Assembly: GCF_900177735.1 (NCBI RefSeq)
Contig: NZ_FXBB01000021.1
Span: forward strand, 1 to 45,009
Direction of reading: 5' to 3'
Length of the DNA: 45,009 bases
Origin: Dethiosulfovibrio salsuginis
GTDB lineage: Bacteria > Synergistota > Synergistia > Synergistales > Dethiosulfovibrionaceae
The translations under genes were made by a program, and so were the position numbers. The notes beneath the pieces are model-generated. The model made no database searches, had not been told where the DNA came from, and saw only the letters and a program-made list of their open reading frames with translations. Positions 17,754 through 26,677 of this stretch are shown here, in pieces. Within the stretch, counting starts at the first letter, position 1, and each line of letters starts with the position of its first letter.

Positions 17754-18279
17754 GCCTTGGGGGATCATTGTCTCTCTTCTGGCCGCTGGAGGGCTCCTGT
17801 GGGTCTTTATCGGCGATCTGAACCTCGACGATTTCACCGACGACGATCCTCCCCCTATGGTGGTCGAGATGGATCATGTTACGTTGAGGAGAGGGCTGTC
17901 CGGGGACCTTTGGCTTTTCGAGGTCGATTCCGTCAGGAGGACCTTGGGCGTCAGCGACCTTGAGGGCATAGAGGGCAGGAGAAAGGGCCCCGACGGTTCG
18001 GTGTGGACCTTGCGATCCCCTACAGGGGAGTATCTGGAGGAAGGCGATAGGCTACACCTTCAGGACGGTAACGGAACCTTTGAGGAGAGGGAAGAGAGTT
18101 TTTTATGGAGGGCATCCCGGATCTCCTGGGGAGGCGCTTCGTCGGATGTCTGGATGTTCCCCGATGGCCTGGAGGTCTCCGGGGATAGATACAGCCTTAG
18201 CGGTCGGAGAGGAGAGGCTCATCCTTCCGGCAGGGTTTTTCTGGAGGAAGGGGTTATGGAGTGGTGGAACGTAGAGTAG
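17743..18279 (+). CDS. lptC: LptC-like lipopolysaccharide export protein
   Basis: The 178-residue product has one N-terminal membrane anchor (about 7-24) and a periplasmic beta-jellyroll-like region with repeating short strands (DHVTLRRG, WTLRSPTGEYLEEGDRLHLQDG, DGLEVSGDRYSLSG). This fits LptC/YrbK, the bitopic partner of the LptB2FG transporter that hands lipopolysaccharide to LptA. Sequence identity to the family is low by eye, and the call leans on topology and on the lptD-like gene that follows. The TTG start at 17743 lies inside the 3' end of the upstream gene, and its own stop lies inside the next gene by 19 bases. Confidence 0.65.
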   Translation: MSGRPWGIIVSLLAAGGLLWVFIGDLNLDDFTDDDPPPMVVEMDHVTLRRGLSGDLWLFEVDSVRRTLGVSDLEGIEGRRKGPDGSVWTLRSPTGEYLEEGDRLHLQDGNGTFEEREESFLWRASRISWGGASSDVWMFPDGLEVSGDRYSLSGRRGEAHPSGRVFLEEGVMEWWNVE

Positions 18280-19979
18280 TCGGATTGGCGATGGCCCTTT
18301 TCGTGTTTTTAGCGGGGACCCCTCTTTGGGCGTCCGACGATAGCATGGCCACTCTGGACGCCGAGGAGCTGGTCTTCGACGAATCCCGAGGTGTGGCTGT
18401 GGCCGAAGGGGGTGCGTCCCTACGGTATCAGGGTATAAGGATGTACGCCGATACCCTGGAGATGGACACCAACACCAACAAGGTCAGGGCCTCCTCTCCA
18501 GGATCTAGGGGGGTTACCATAATCTCCGGCGGGAAAGTCTTAAAGGGCCGTTCTGCGGAGTTCGATATATCCTCAAACGAGGGAGTTCTCTACGAGACCG
18601 ACGTCGCCCTGCCTATCGAGGAGTCGGAGAGCTTGGTCTATCTGAAAGGCGATCGGGTGGAGGTGGCTACGGTGGCCTCCGCCAGGGTAAAGGGATGGCT
18701 TCCTAAAAAGACGGGGAAGGTCTCCGAGGATACCACCATCGGGCGGTGGGAGGGGGTCACTGTCACCACCTGTCCACAGCCTCATCCCCACTATAGGCTC
18801 AGGGCTAAAAGGCTGGTCCTGATACCCGACCAGAGGGTGGTGGTCCAGTCCCCTCAGGTCTACATAGGTGACCATCTGCTGTTTACCTATCCCTTCGATT
18901 ACCCTGTTGACCTTCAGGCCCACAGAAGGGATTCCGGTGCCTCTTTTATGCCTAAAGTCGGTTATGACTCCGACAAAGGGGCGGGCCTAGGGCTCTCCGG
19001 TCCCTTTATGTGGGAGAAGGGGACTCTGGATATCACCGTTATGGGGTGGTCCAGAAAGGGCCTCGAGTGGGGTGCCAGGGTGGAGCAGGAGCTCCGTCCA
19101 TGGCTAAGGATTTACGGCGAGACTGTCTGGGAGTACGAGTCCTCCTCCGACGAGAAGAGCTACAGGCCCTCCTGGGGCTTTGTGGCCCAGAGCGAAGGGT
19201 GGACCTTTAACGGCCGATGGACCCAGAGGGAGGCCCTCAAAGAGGAGCTTAGAGCTGGGACGTCCTACAAGACGACCTTATGGAGGATGCCCGAGATGGA
19301 GCTTTCGTCTCCCTGGTGGCAGATCTCTCAAGGCAGCCCTAGGGAGTATTTTCGGTTTAAGGCCCTTTGGGGCCGTTACGAGGAGACCGGCAAGGGATTG
19401 CCGGAGATAGAGAGACTGGGGCTAGGAGGGGAGATTTACGGCAAGATAGATTCTCCCGTCTCCACCTGGGAGCCTTTCTGGCGGCTCTCCTATACCGATT
19501 TCCGTTACGACGTCTCCGCAGGAGAGGACCGCCAGAAGGTGACCGACGCCACTGTAGGGGCGGTGTACCGCTCTCCGTCGGGATTTGAGGCGGGGACAGC
19601 CTACGTTCGGCGATGGGTGAGCGGTAGGTCCCCTTTCGTCCTGACAAAGACCGATAAGTCCGACGCATGGGACGATTACGACGACGAAGAGCTTATCTAC
19701 CAGAAGTTCGGCTTTTCCCTGTCCGATAGCTTCCGTCTGGAGCTGAGAGGGGCCTATTCTCTGAAAAAAAGCACCTTAGACGAGATGGCCTATCAGCTGA
19801 CTTACCGTAAAAACTGCTGTTACAGCTGGGTTCTGACCTACAGAGACGATAGGTACGAAGGGGATAACTGGGCGTCCTTGAGCTTTAACCTGACTGCCTT
19901 TCCCGATAACGTGGTCAAGTTCGGGGATAACGAGCTGGAGGATCCTTTCAGAGAGCCTGAAGGTCTTCCAGGAAGGTAA
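18261..19979 (+). CDS. lptD: LptD-like outer-membrane lipopolysaccharide assembly protein
   Basis: Forms the outer-membrane barrel that inserts lipopolysaccharide into the outer leaflet, with its N-terminal OstA domain receiving substrate from the periplasmic bridge. The product has 572 residues with a signal peptide ending near 24. The OstA/LptA-like jellyroll (about 30-130) contains ADTLEMDTNTNKV. The barrel (about 200-550) has alternating aromatic strands. Cysteines match the known LptD pattern: one in TTCPQ (C171) and an adjacent pair (C519-C520), the positions that form the interdomain disulfides in proteobacterial LptD. It is shorter than proteobacterial LptD (about 780). Starts at GTG 18261 or 18264 after GGAGGAAGGGG. 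A bidirectional terminator follows. Confidence 0.82.
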   Translation: MVERRVVGLAMALFVFLAGTPLWASDDSMATLDAEELVFDESRGVAVAEGGASLRYQGIRMYADTLEMDTNTNKVRASSPGSRGVTIISGGKVLKGRSAEFDISSNEGVLYETDVALPIEESESLVYLKGDRVEVATVASARVKGWLPKKTGKVSEDTTIGRWEGVTVTTCPQPHPHYRLRAKRLVLIPDQRVVVQSPQVYIGDHLLFTYPFDYPVDLQAHRRDSGASFMPKVGYDSDKGAGLGLSGPFMWEKGTLDITVMGWSRKGLEWGARVEQELRPWLRIYGETVWEYESSSDEKSYRPSWGFVAQSEGWTFNGRWTQREALKEELRAGTSYKTTLWRMPEMELSSPWWQISQGSPREYFRFKALWGRYEETGKGLPEIERLGLGGEIYGKIDSPVSTWEPFWRLSYTDFRYDVSAGEDRQKVTDATVGAVYRSPSGFEAGTAYVRRWVSGRSPFVLTKTDKSDAWDDYDDEELIYQKFGFSLSDSFRLELRGAYSLKKSTLDEMAYQLTYRKNCCYSWVLTYRDDRYEGDNWASLSFNLTAFPDNVVKFGDNELEDPFREPEGLPGR

Positions 19980-19984
19980 AAGGG

Positions 19985-20014
19985 AGAGGACCTGCCCTTA
20001 AGGGCAGGTCCTCT
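19985..20014. terminator. Bidirectional intrinsic terminator between lptD and greA
   Basis: AGAGGACCTGCCC (19985-19997) pairs perfectly with GGGCAGGTCCTCT (20002-20014) around the loop TTAA. It stops the lptD operon on the plus strand and greA on the minus strand; the T-rich tails are short on both sides. Confidence 0.85.
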
Positions 20015-20018
20015 TTGG

Positions 20019-20513
20019 CTATACCACCTGTATGTCCAGTATGTGGAGCTTTCTTATGCCGTTAGGGACTTTGACGTGGATCTCGTCGCCTACCTTTTTG
20101 CCCATAAGTGCCTGGCCGACGGGGCTGGCGGAGGATATCCTGTTTTTCTTTGGATCCGCCTCTTCCGACCCTACAAGGGAGTAGACGAATTTCTTCTTCA
20201 GGGTACTGTCCTCTATGGTTACCGCGGTGCCAAGGGCTACGTGGCTGCCGTCCAAGGTGGAGGAGTCTATTATTTTGGCCTTGCTGAGCTGGGTCTCCAG
20301 CCTCTGGATTCTGCTCTCCATCTTCGCCTGCTCGTCCTTGGCGGCGGCGTATTCTGCGTTTTCGCTGAGGTCTCCGAAGGATCGGGCCTCCTCAATCCTC
20401 TGGGCGACGGCGTAGCGAGCTTCGCTCCTGAGGTATTTCAGCTCCTCATAGAGCCGATCATATCCTTCTTTTGTCATATCGATTCCGTCGTTAACGGTTG
20501 CTTTATCGCTCAA
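20019..20513 (-). CDS. greA: Transcription elongation factor GreA
   Basis: Rescues backtracked RNA polymerase by stimulating cleavage of the nascent RNA. The 164 residues show the N-terminal coiled coil with the catalytic acidic tip (GDLSENAEYAAAKDEQ) and the C-terminal FKBP-like domain (SPVGQALMGKKVGDEI). Length is normal. The start is TTG at 20513, eight bases after GGGAGG. It is transcribed alone, opposite to its neighbours, from its own promoter and ends at a shared terminator. Confidence 0.95.
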   Translation of the reverse strand: MSDKATVNDGIDMTKEGYDRLYEELKYLRSEARYAVAQRIEEARSFGDLSENAEYAAAKDEQAKMESRIQRLETQLSKAKIIDSSTLDGSHVALGTAVTIEDSTLKKKFVYSLVGSEEADPKKNRISSASPVGQALMGKKVGDEIHVKVPNGIRKLHILDIQVV

Positions 20514-20552
20514 GACTGAAACCTCCCTGGTTACTGTGTTCGTTGAACAGCA

Positions 20553-20581
20553 ATTTTATCAGATACCTGGGGCGGGCACAA
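20553..20581 (-). promoter_or_regulatory. Promoter of greA
   Basis: On the minus strand TTGTGC (20581-20576) and TAAAAT (20558-20553) are separated by exactly 17 bases, about 40 bases before the TTG start. This is a good sigma-70-type match. Confidence 0.6.
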
Positions 20582-20596
20582 TCCGATCCGCCCCGA

Positions 20597-20625
20597 TTGC
20601 GGCTATGGTGAAAAACTTAGATACT
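20597..20625 (+). promoter_or_regulatory. Possible promoter of the RNase J operon
   Basis: TTGCGG (20597-20602) and GATACT (20620-20625) are separated by 17 bases, about 30 bases before the GTG start. The -10 matches four of six consensus bases. It lies back-to-back with the greA promoter. Confidence 0.35.
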
Positions 20626-20654
20626 TTTTTGAACTTATGGAGGAATAAATAGAC

Positions 20655-22415
20655 GTGAATAACACAAACCAAGAGAACAGCGTCTCTCCGGTCAACAAGC
20701 CGAAGAGCAGAAACAGAAGACGTAAAAAGACCGCACCTGCTTCCAGACCTAAAGAGGGCACCTTACGTTTCATCCCTCTAGGCGGCCTTGGGGAGATAGG
20801 GAAGAACATGTATCTCCTGGAGTTCGGAGACGATATCATGATAATAGACTGCGGTCTGATGTTTCCCGACGACGAGATGCTGGGGATCGATTTCGTCATT
20901 CCCGATACCTCCTACCTGGAGGCCAATAAATCCCGTATAAGAGGTGTTTTCCTGACCCACGGTCACGAGGATCACGTTGGAGCCCTGCCCTTTGTGCTTC
21001 CGGGGCTCGATGTCCCTCTCTACGGGACCAAGCTGACTTTAGGCATGGCCAGCCACAGGCTCTCCGAGGCTCGGCCGGACTATAAGCCTAAGTTTATGGA
21101 GATAAAGGCGGGAGATACGGTCAAGGCGGGCTGTTTTTCCGTGTCCTTTATAGCGGTGTGTCACTCGATCCCCGATGGGGTCGCCCTGGCGGTGGAGACC
21201 CCTCTTGGCACGGTGGTCCATACAGGAGACTTTAAGCTTGATCCTACCCCCGTAGACGGCAGGGTGACCGATTACAACGCCTTCGCCGAGCTCGGGAAAA
21301 AGGGCGTTCTGCTTATGATGTCCGACTCCACTAACGTGGAGAAAGAGGGCTTCACCCAGTCGGAGAGCACTATTTCCGTCACTTTAGAGAGGCTTTTCAG
21401 GGAGCATCGGACAAAGAGGATGGTTATATCCTCCTTTTCCAGCAACCTTCACCGAATACAGCAGGTGGTTGACGCCGCAGGGCGGTTCAACCGTAAAGTC
21501 GTCTTCGCCGGTAGGAGCATGCTCAACAACGTAGATCTGGCCAGGCGACTGGGATACCTGAAGGTCGAGGACGATATGATGGTTCCCCTTCAGGAGATAG
21601 ACAAGTATCCCCCTAATCGTATAGTCCTGGTGACCACCGGAAGCCAGGGGGAGACCTTCTCCGGCCTCGTCCTTATGAGCAAAGGAGAGCACCACAGGGT
21701 CAAGCTTGGCCCTAAGGACGTGGTCGCCGTCTTCGCCACCCCTATACCGGGGAACGAAAAGATGGTTAGCAACACGGTGAACAGGCTTTTCCGCTGTAAG
21801 TGCGAGGTCATCTACGAGAAGAACTCCGGAACCCACGTCTCAGGCCATGCGTCGAGGGATGAGCTCAAGATCATGCTCTCTATGGTTCGGCCGACCTACT
21901 TCGTCCCGGTCCACGGGGAGTATCGAATGCAGGTTCGTCACGCCCAGCTGGCTTCACAGGTAGGTGTCCCGAGCAGAAATACTTTCGTCATGGATAACGG
22001 CGACGTGTTGACCATCACCGACAAAGGGGCTCACGCCAAGAGCAAGGTCCAGGCTGGAGCTGTTTTGGTGGATGGTTTGGCTTTCGGTGAGCTGGAGAGC
22101 AGCGTTATGAGGGAGAGAAAGGTGTTGGCCGAGGAGGGCGTCATGGTGGTCTCTCTGACTATGGATAAGAGATTTAAACTTCTCTCCGATCCGACATTCG
22201 AGAGCTGTGGCTTTATGCACCTAAGCGATGCGGAGAATATGAGACGGGAGTTCGTCGATGCGGTCAGACACACGGTGAAAAAGGCATCTACCGTGAAGGG
22301 AGTAGATCTGGAGGTAGTGGAGAACAAGGTGGTTTCCCGTTGCAGGGAACTTCTGAGAAAATATACCGGATCGAGCCCTAAGGTGATTCCGATGATAACG
22401 GTGATGGATAGATGA
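20655..22415 (+). CDS. rnj: Ribonuclease J
   Basis: A metallo-beta-lactamase-fold RNase with endonuclease and 5'-to-3' exonuclease activity in mRNA decay and rRNA processing. The 586 residues start with a basic low-complexity tail (about 1-30, RNRRRKKTAP). The catalytic zinc motif THGHEDH is at 101-107 and the beta-CASP domain has motifs including SGHASRDELK and VPVHGEYR. A C-terminal domain of about 100 residues completes the protein. GTG at 20655 follows GGAGGAA. The stop overlaps the uppP start (ATGA). The basic N-terminal extension is longer than in Bacillus RNase J1 and may bind RNA. Confidence 0.94.
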   Translation: MNNTNQENSVSPVNKPKSRNRRRKKTAPASRPKEGTLRFIPLGGLGEIGKNMYLLEFGDDIMIIDCGLMFPDDEMLGIDFVIPDTSYLEANKSRIRGVFLTHGHEDHVGALPFVLPGLDVPLYGTKLTLGMASHRLSEARPDYKPKFMEIKAGDTVKAGCFSVSFIAVCHSIPDGVALAVETPLGTVVHTGDFKLDPTPVDGRVTDYNAFAELGKKGVLLMMSDSTNVEKEGFTQSESTISVTLERLFREHRTKRMVISSFSSNLHRIQQVVDAAGRFNRKVVFAGRSMLNNVDLARRLGYLKVEDDMMVPLQEIDKYPPNRIVLVTTGSQGETFSGLVLMSKGEHHRVKLGPKDVVAVFATPIPGNEKMVSNTVNRLFRCKCEVIYEKNSGTHVSGHASRDELKIMLSMVRPTYFVPVHGEYRMQVRHAQLASQVGVPSRNTFVMDNGDVLTITDKGAHAKSKVQAGAVLVDGLAFGELESSVMRERKVLAEEGVMVVSLTMDKRFKLLSDPTFESCGFMHLSDAENMRREFVDAVRHTVKKASTVKGVDLEVVENKVVSRCRELLRKYTGSSPKVIPMITVMDR

Positions 22416-23191
22416 TCCAGTCGATTATTTTAGGCCTTTTGCAAGGATTGACCGAGTTTCTGCCGGTCAGTAGTTCCGCCCACCTTGCCCTGGCTCAGGC
22501 TTTTTTCGGTTTCTCCGAGCCTATGCTTACTTTCGATATCGCCCTTCACTTCGCCACTATGATAGCCACTATGATCTATTTCAGGGAGGATCTGGTTAAC
22601 CTGGGAGGTCAGTGGTTTTCCGGTCTGGTCAGACCGGATAGCCGAAAGACTCCCGGATGGAATATCGGATGGGCTATGATAGCCGGTACGGCTATCACCG
22701 TCGCCTTGGCTCTACCTCTAAAGCCCCTGGTGGAGAGGCTATCCACCTCCGTTTTTGCGGGTGGAGTGGCTTTGCTGGTCACCGGTGGGATTCTCTGCCT
22801 GGCTTCTTCGATGGCCCCTAGGACCGGGGCGGTTCGGCTGTTTAACGCCCTTCCTATGGGCCTGGCCCAGGGGTTGGCGGTTATCCCCGGGATATCCCGG
22901 TCAGGGGCTACCATAGTGGCAGGGATGATTTCTGGCCTGTCACCTCAGGAGGCTTTCAGGCTTTCGTTCCTGATGTCCCTTCCTGCGGTGTTAGGGGCTA
23001 CAATTCTGGAGCTGAAGGACGTTTCCTCGGCGGCTATGCCCTCCGGTTGGCTTGTCGGAATGGTTGCGTCCGGGGTCTCGGGGTACTTCGCCCTCAAGGT
23101 GCTTCACAAGGTCGTGACGCTGGGGAGATGGAGAGGTTTTGCCCTCTACTGTGTGGCCGTCGGCCTTATCGCCATGTTTATCGGGAGGTAA
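22412..23191 (+). CDS. uppP: Undecaprenyl-diphosphatase (BacA/UppP)
   Basis: Membrane enzyme that removes one phosphate from undecaprenyl diphosphate, recycling the lipid carrier for peptidoglycan and surface-polymer synthesis; loss raises bacitracin sensitivity. The 259 residues hold about eight membrane segments. The two signature motifs are present: the first at about 8-22 (GLTEFLPVSSSAHL) and PGISRSGATI at about 158-167, which carries the catalytic Ser and Arg. It is translationally coupled to rnj and followed within six bases by maf. Confidence 0.95.
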   Translation: MIQSIILGLLQGLTEFLPVSSSAHLALAQAFFGFSEPMLTFDIALHFATMIATMIYFREDLVNLGGQWFSGLVRPDSRKTPGWNIGWAMIAGTAITVALALPLKPLVERLSTSVFAGGVALLVTGGILCLASSMAPRTGAVRLFNALPMGLAQGLAVIPGISRSGATIVAGMISGLSPQEAFRLSFLMSLPAVLGATILELKDVSSAAMPSGWLVGMVASGVSGYFALKVLHKVVTLGRWRGFALYCVAVGLIAMFIGR

Positions 23192-23196
23192 GCGAT

Positions 23197-23784
23197 TTGC
23201 GCTCGGTTATTCTTGCTTCCGCCAGCCCCAGGAGGAGAGAGCTTCTCTCCCTCCTCGGCTGGCCTTTTTCCGTTAAGGTTTCGTCGATCGAGGAGGTAAT
23301 AGCTCCCTCCGAATCCCCTCAGGGTGCGGTGGTTAGGCTGGCGACGGAGAAGGCGCGCTCTGTCCACTCCGCCTCCGAGGATATGGTTATCGCCGCCGAT
23401 ACGGTGGTGGTATTGGATGGGACGATTTTGGGCAAGCCTTCGTCCCAAGATGAGGCTTTTGATATGGTCAAGTCTCTCGCCGGTAGGAGCCATCTGGTTA
23501 TGACCGGAGTCGCCGTCGCCCAGGGAAACAGAGTGGTCTCCGATGTGGAGATAACCTCTGTGTCCTTCCGTGAGCTCGACGACGATGGTATAAAGGCTTA
23601 CGTGGAGACCGGGGAGGGCATGGATAAGGCCGGTGCCTACGGTATTCAGGGCTTAGGGGCCCTCCTGGTCAGCCGAATAGAGGGAGACTATTTTAACGTC
23701 GTAGGGCTCCCTCTCCACAGGCTTTCGATTATGGTGGGGGCTTTCGGCTGCTCCCTTGATTCTCAGTGGGGGGTCGATTTATGA
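23197..23784 (+). CDS. maf: Maf-like nucleotide pyrophosphatase
   Basis: Cytosolic house-cleaning enzyme that hydrolyses non-canonical or normal nucleoside triphosphates (dTTP/UTP in the YhdE type), linked to septum formation in some bacteria. The product has 195 residues from TTG at 23197, eight bases after GGGAGG. The longer frame from 23047 lies inside uppP and is rejected. Motifs: ASASPRRREL at the N-terminus, AADTVV in the middle and KAGAYGIQG near 145. Its end overlaps the DUF5693 gene start (ATGA). Confidence 0.93.
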   Translation: MRSVILASASPRRRELLSLLGWPFSVKVSSIEEVIAPSESPQGAVVRLATEKARSVHSASEDMVIAADTVVVLDGTILGKPSSQDEAFDMVKSLAGRSHLVMTGVAVAQGNRVVSDVEITSVSFRELDDDGIKAYVETGEGMDKAGAYGIQGLGALLVSRIEGDYFNVVGLPLHRLSIMVGAFGCSLDSQWGVDL

Positions 23785-25694
23785 TGGTCTTTTCCTGGAA
23801 GCGTTTTTTTGCCCTATCCCTTTTGGTCAGCCTTGCCCTCAGCTTACCTGGGCTGGCTGTCAGGTGGAACTCGGAGGTCGCCCGTAAGTCGTCGGTTATA
23901 GTCGTCGACTGGAAGCAGATTCCAGCCCTTGCCTCTCAGGGGGAGGTGACCTCGTCTGTGGCCCTTAGGTCCCTTATGGACCAGGGAGTAAGGGGGATAA
24001 TAGTCGGCGAGGTTACCGGTCAGGAGCTGGATAACGGTGTACTGCCCCTGTGGTACGGTCCCCTTGAGGATCTTCCCGGATCCCTGAGGTCCGCCTTATC
24101 CGCCGATCTCACCGGCACCGCACTGTCTTTCCCGTCGAACTTCTCTATGGCGGAGAGATGGAGCCTGTTTTTAGGGCTTCGTTTCCCTAAAGGCAGAGCG
24201 GTAGTCGCCCAGGGTCACAGTGTTTTTGTCATACCTCAGACCAGAGAACAGCTGGCGTTAAAAGGGGTTTTACCCGACTTTGCAGGGCTCGATATGGCTT
24301 CAGAGCTATCCCTTCCGGTTATATACAGGCCAGCTCCTAGAGGTATGGAGCCCTCTAAAACGGTGATCGATACGGTTCGGCTGATATGCGAGCGTTACAA
24401 CAACGTTATCGGCCTAGCCCCATCCGGCGAGATGGTCGCAGGTTATCCCGATATTTCCGGTCTGGTGGAGGTCGTAAAGGAGAGGAATCTTTTCGTCGCC
24501 CAGGTCGAGTTTTCCAGACAGATAGGCGATAAGCCTCTCCAGTGGTCCGTCTGGCCCAGGGTCCTCTCGGTCCACAGCGTCACCGACGAGGAGATATCCT
24601 CCCGGAGGCTGGACCGTAAGACCATCGTCGATCGTATGGTCAGAGCGTCGGTGGAGAGGTCGGTGTCGGTGTTGCTTTTCCGGGTCGATCCTCTAGGGGG
24701 AGGCAACCAGGTTCTAGATCGATACGGTACGGACGTCAAGGAGCTCAGGGAGATCCTCGCCAAAAGAGGCATAGACGACCGGTGGCCCGCTCCGATGGTC
24801 GACTGGGGCTGGTCCCCTACAGGGGCGGTGGCTCTGGCTCTGGTGGGGTTGGCCTGCGTCTGGGCGGTCGGTCGACGGTTTGCCGGAGCCGATGGTCCTG
24901 TCTCCATCAAGCTGATTTTGTCCTTCGTCCTGGCGGTGGTCGGTTTAGCCGTCGCCCTCATGCAGTTTTCCTTCGTCTCCCGTCTGGGAGGGGCGATGGT
25001 GGCCGCTTTCGTGGTTACCGAGGCCTCTTTGGTCTCACTGGATAACTGGCGAAAGCCCGGCAGGGCGGTCGTAGTAGGGCTGATCGTGGCCCTCGTAGGA
25101 GGTCTGGCGATAGCCTCCTTCTATGGCTCTCCCCTTTATATGATGAGGCTCAAGACCTTTTCCGGCGTAAAGCTGACCCTCTTTTTGCCTTTGGTCCTGG
25201 TGTTGCTTCACGATATGAGGAGGCGGGAGTATCCCGAGTCTTTAGGGGAGCTTCTAGGCCGTCCCCCGATATGGGGAGAGCTCTTTCTGGCGGGGTTACT
25301 GGTTATGGCCGCCGGGCTCATGGTCTACAGAAGCGGCAACGTCAGTTCGGTCCCAGCCTGGGAGATCCAGATGAGAGACACTCTGGAGGCCTGGCTGGTC
25401 GCCAGACCTAGGACGAAAGAGGTCTTTTTAGGCTATCCCTGTCTGGTCCTGTGGTGCGCTATAAGGAGGAAGGACTGGATCCCTCGGTACAGGGAGGTCT
25501 TTCGTCTCGGTGCGGTGGTGGGCTTCGCCTCGGTGGTGAACACTTTCTGCCACTTCCATACCAGGCTTCCTATAACCCTTTGGCGGGTCTTTAACGGCTG
25601 GTGGATAGGTGTCACGATAGGGCTTTTAGCGGTCCTCCTGCTGTTTTTCCTGGTCGTGCCTCTTTGGAGAAAGCTGTCGGTGTCGGTGGAATGA
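23781..25694 (+). CDS. DUF5693 family polytopic membrane protein
   Basis: The product has about 637 residues from ATG at 23781, overlapping the maf stop. One N-terminal membrane segment (about 10-27) is followed by a large extracytoplasmic domain (about 28-350) and then eight or more membrane helices to the C-terminus. The domain pattern (VIVVDWKQI, SLMDQGVRGIIVGE, FRVDPLGGGNQVL) agrees with DUF5693, a family often found next to csaB. Function is unknown. Overlap with csaB (ATGA) suggests the two act on the same wall polymer, for instance in export or transfer. That is inference. Confidence 0.75.
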   Translation: MMVFSWKRFFALSLLVSLALSLPGLAVRWNSEVARKSSVIVVDWKQIPALASQGEVTSSVALRSLMDQGVRGIIVGEVTGQELDNGVLPLWYGPLEDLPGSLRSALSADLTGTALSFPSNFSMAERWSLFLGLRFPKGRAVVAQGHSVFVIPQTREQLALKGVLPDFAGLDMASELSLPVIYRPAPRGMEPSKTVIDTVRLICERYNNVIGLAPSGEMVAGYPDISGLVEVVKERNLFVAQVEFSRQIGDKPLQWSVWPRVLSVHSVTDEEISSRRLDRKTIVDRMVRASVERSVSVLLFRVDPLGGGNQVLDRYGTDVKELREILAKRGIDDRWPAPMVDWGWSPTGAVALALVGLACVWAVGRRFAGADGPVSIKLILSFVLAVVGLAVALMQFSFVSRLGGAMVAAFVVTEASLVSLDNWRKPGRAVVVGLIVALVGGLAIASFYGSPLYMMRLKTFSGVKLTLFLPLVLVLLHDMRRREYPESLGELLGRPPIWGELFLAGLLVMAAGLMVYRSGNVSSVPAWEIQMRDTLEAWLVARPRTKEVFLGYPCLVLWCAIRRKDWIPRYREVFRLGAVVGFASVVNTFCHFHTRLPITLWRVFNGWWIGVTIGLLAVLLLFFLVVPLWRKLSVSVE

Positions 25695-26677
25695 GCCATT
25701 TCTCCGCGGTTTTGTGCGGCTTTTACGGTATGAAAAACTTAGGTGACGAGCTACTTTTGCAGGGCATGATCGATCTTTTTGCCTCGGTAGGTGTGGGGAG
25801 AGACCGTCTGGCCGTCCTCTCCGGCGATCCCGATCACACCTCAAGGACCTATGGCGTCAGGTCGGTAAGCAGGTGGTCTCCGAAGGATATCTGGGAGCTC
25901 TGTAGATCCTCCCAAAGCCTCGTCCTCGGAGGAGGGGGCCTGTTTCAGGATAGCACCAGCGTCAGATCGGTGTCCTATTATTCCGGCGTCATGGCCTTGG
26001 CCCGTATGGCGGGCTGTGTCACCTGGGTTTACGGAAACTCTCTGGGCCCCCTTTCGTCTTTTGCAGGCCGGTCCATGGCGAGGTTGGCTTTAAAGGGGGT
26101 TAGGTCTTTGGCCCTTAGGGACAGGTCCTCTATGGCTCTGGCGAACCGTCTGGGCCTAAAGGCGGTGATGTGTCCCGACCCTGTCACCGCTCTCTCTCTG
26201 GAGAGAGCCTACGGAGACCGGGTTTTGGTCAACCTCAGGCCCTGGGACGGTCGTCTTGAGATCGAGGCTGCCAGGGCCATAGGGGGTTATCTGTCCTCTC
26301 GGTCTTTAACGGCGGTAGGGGTGGCTATGGCCCCTGAGGATAGGGATCTCATGGAGGGACTAGTTGGAAAGGGTTTGTTAGATCTTGAGGACATAGTCCT
26401 GCCCGACGGGGCTAACCACCCTGTGTGGCGTTCCGGTGGTTTTTCCGTAGGCATGAGGCTCCATTTTAACGTGCTTTCCTCCCTTTCCGGCATTCCCGGC
26501 GTGGCGGTCCCCTACGATCCTAAGGTGAGGGACTACGGCTCTTCCGTAGGTTACGGTGTGCTAGGGCATGGAGGGACAATAGAGCCCTCTGGCCCCGATT
26601 TTAGCTGGCTGGAGAGCTGTAAGGAGATGTCCGGAGAGGTCTTTAGGTCCTGCTGGAAGGATGTGATTAAGCCTTGA
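25691..26677 (+). CDS. csaB: Polysaccharide pyruvyltransferase CsaB
   Basis: Transfers a pyruvyl group from phosphoenolpyruvate to a wall polysaccharide, creating the ketal that SLH domains bind in S-layer bacteria. The product has 328 residues. N-terminal GFYGMKNLGDELLLQGM and LGGGGLFQD (with SYYSG) are typical of CsaB, and the C-terminal part holds GMRLHFNVL (family histidine). ATG at 25691 overlaps the stop of the DUF5693 gene; a frame extended to 25601 is rejected. The next gene starts inside its stop (TTGA). Together with the SLH porin at 3380, this implies that the outer membrane is fixed to a pyruvylated wall polymer. Confidence 0.9.
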   Translation: MSHFSAVLCGFYGMKNLGDELLLQGMIDLFASVGVGRDRLAVLSGDPDHTSRTYGVRSVSRWSPKDIWELCRSSQSLVLGGGGLFQDSTSVRSVSYYSGVMALARMAGCVTWVYGNSLGPLSSFAGRSMARLALKGVRSLALRDRSSMALANRLGLKAVMCPDPVTALSLERAYGDRVLVNLRPWDGRLEIEAARAIGGYLSSRSLTAVGVAMAPEDRDLMEGLVGKGLLDLEDIVLPDGANHPVWRSGGFSVGMRLHFNVLSSLSGIPGVAVPYDPKVRDYGSSVGYGVLGHGGTIEPSGPDFSWLESCKEMSGEVFRSCWKDVIKP

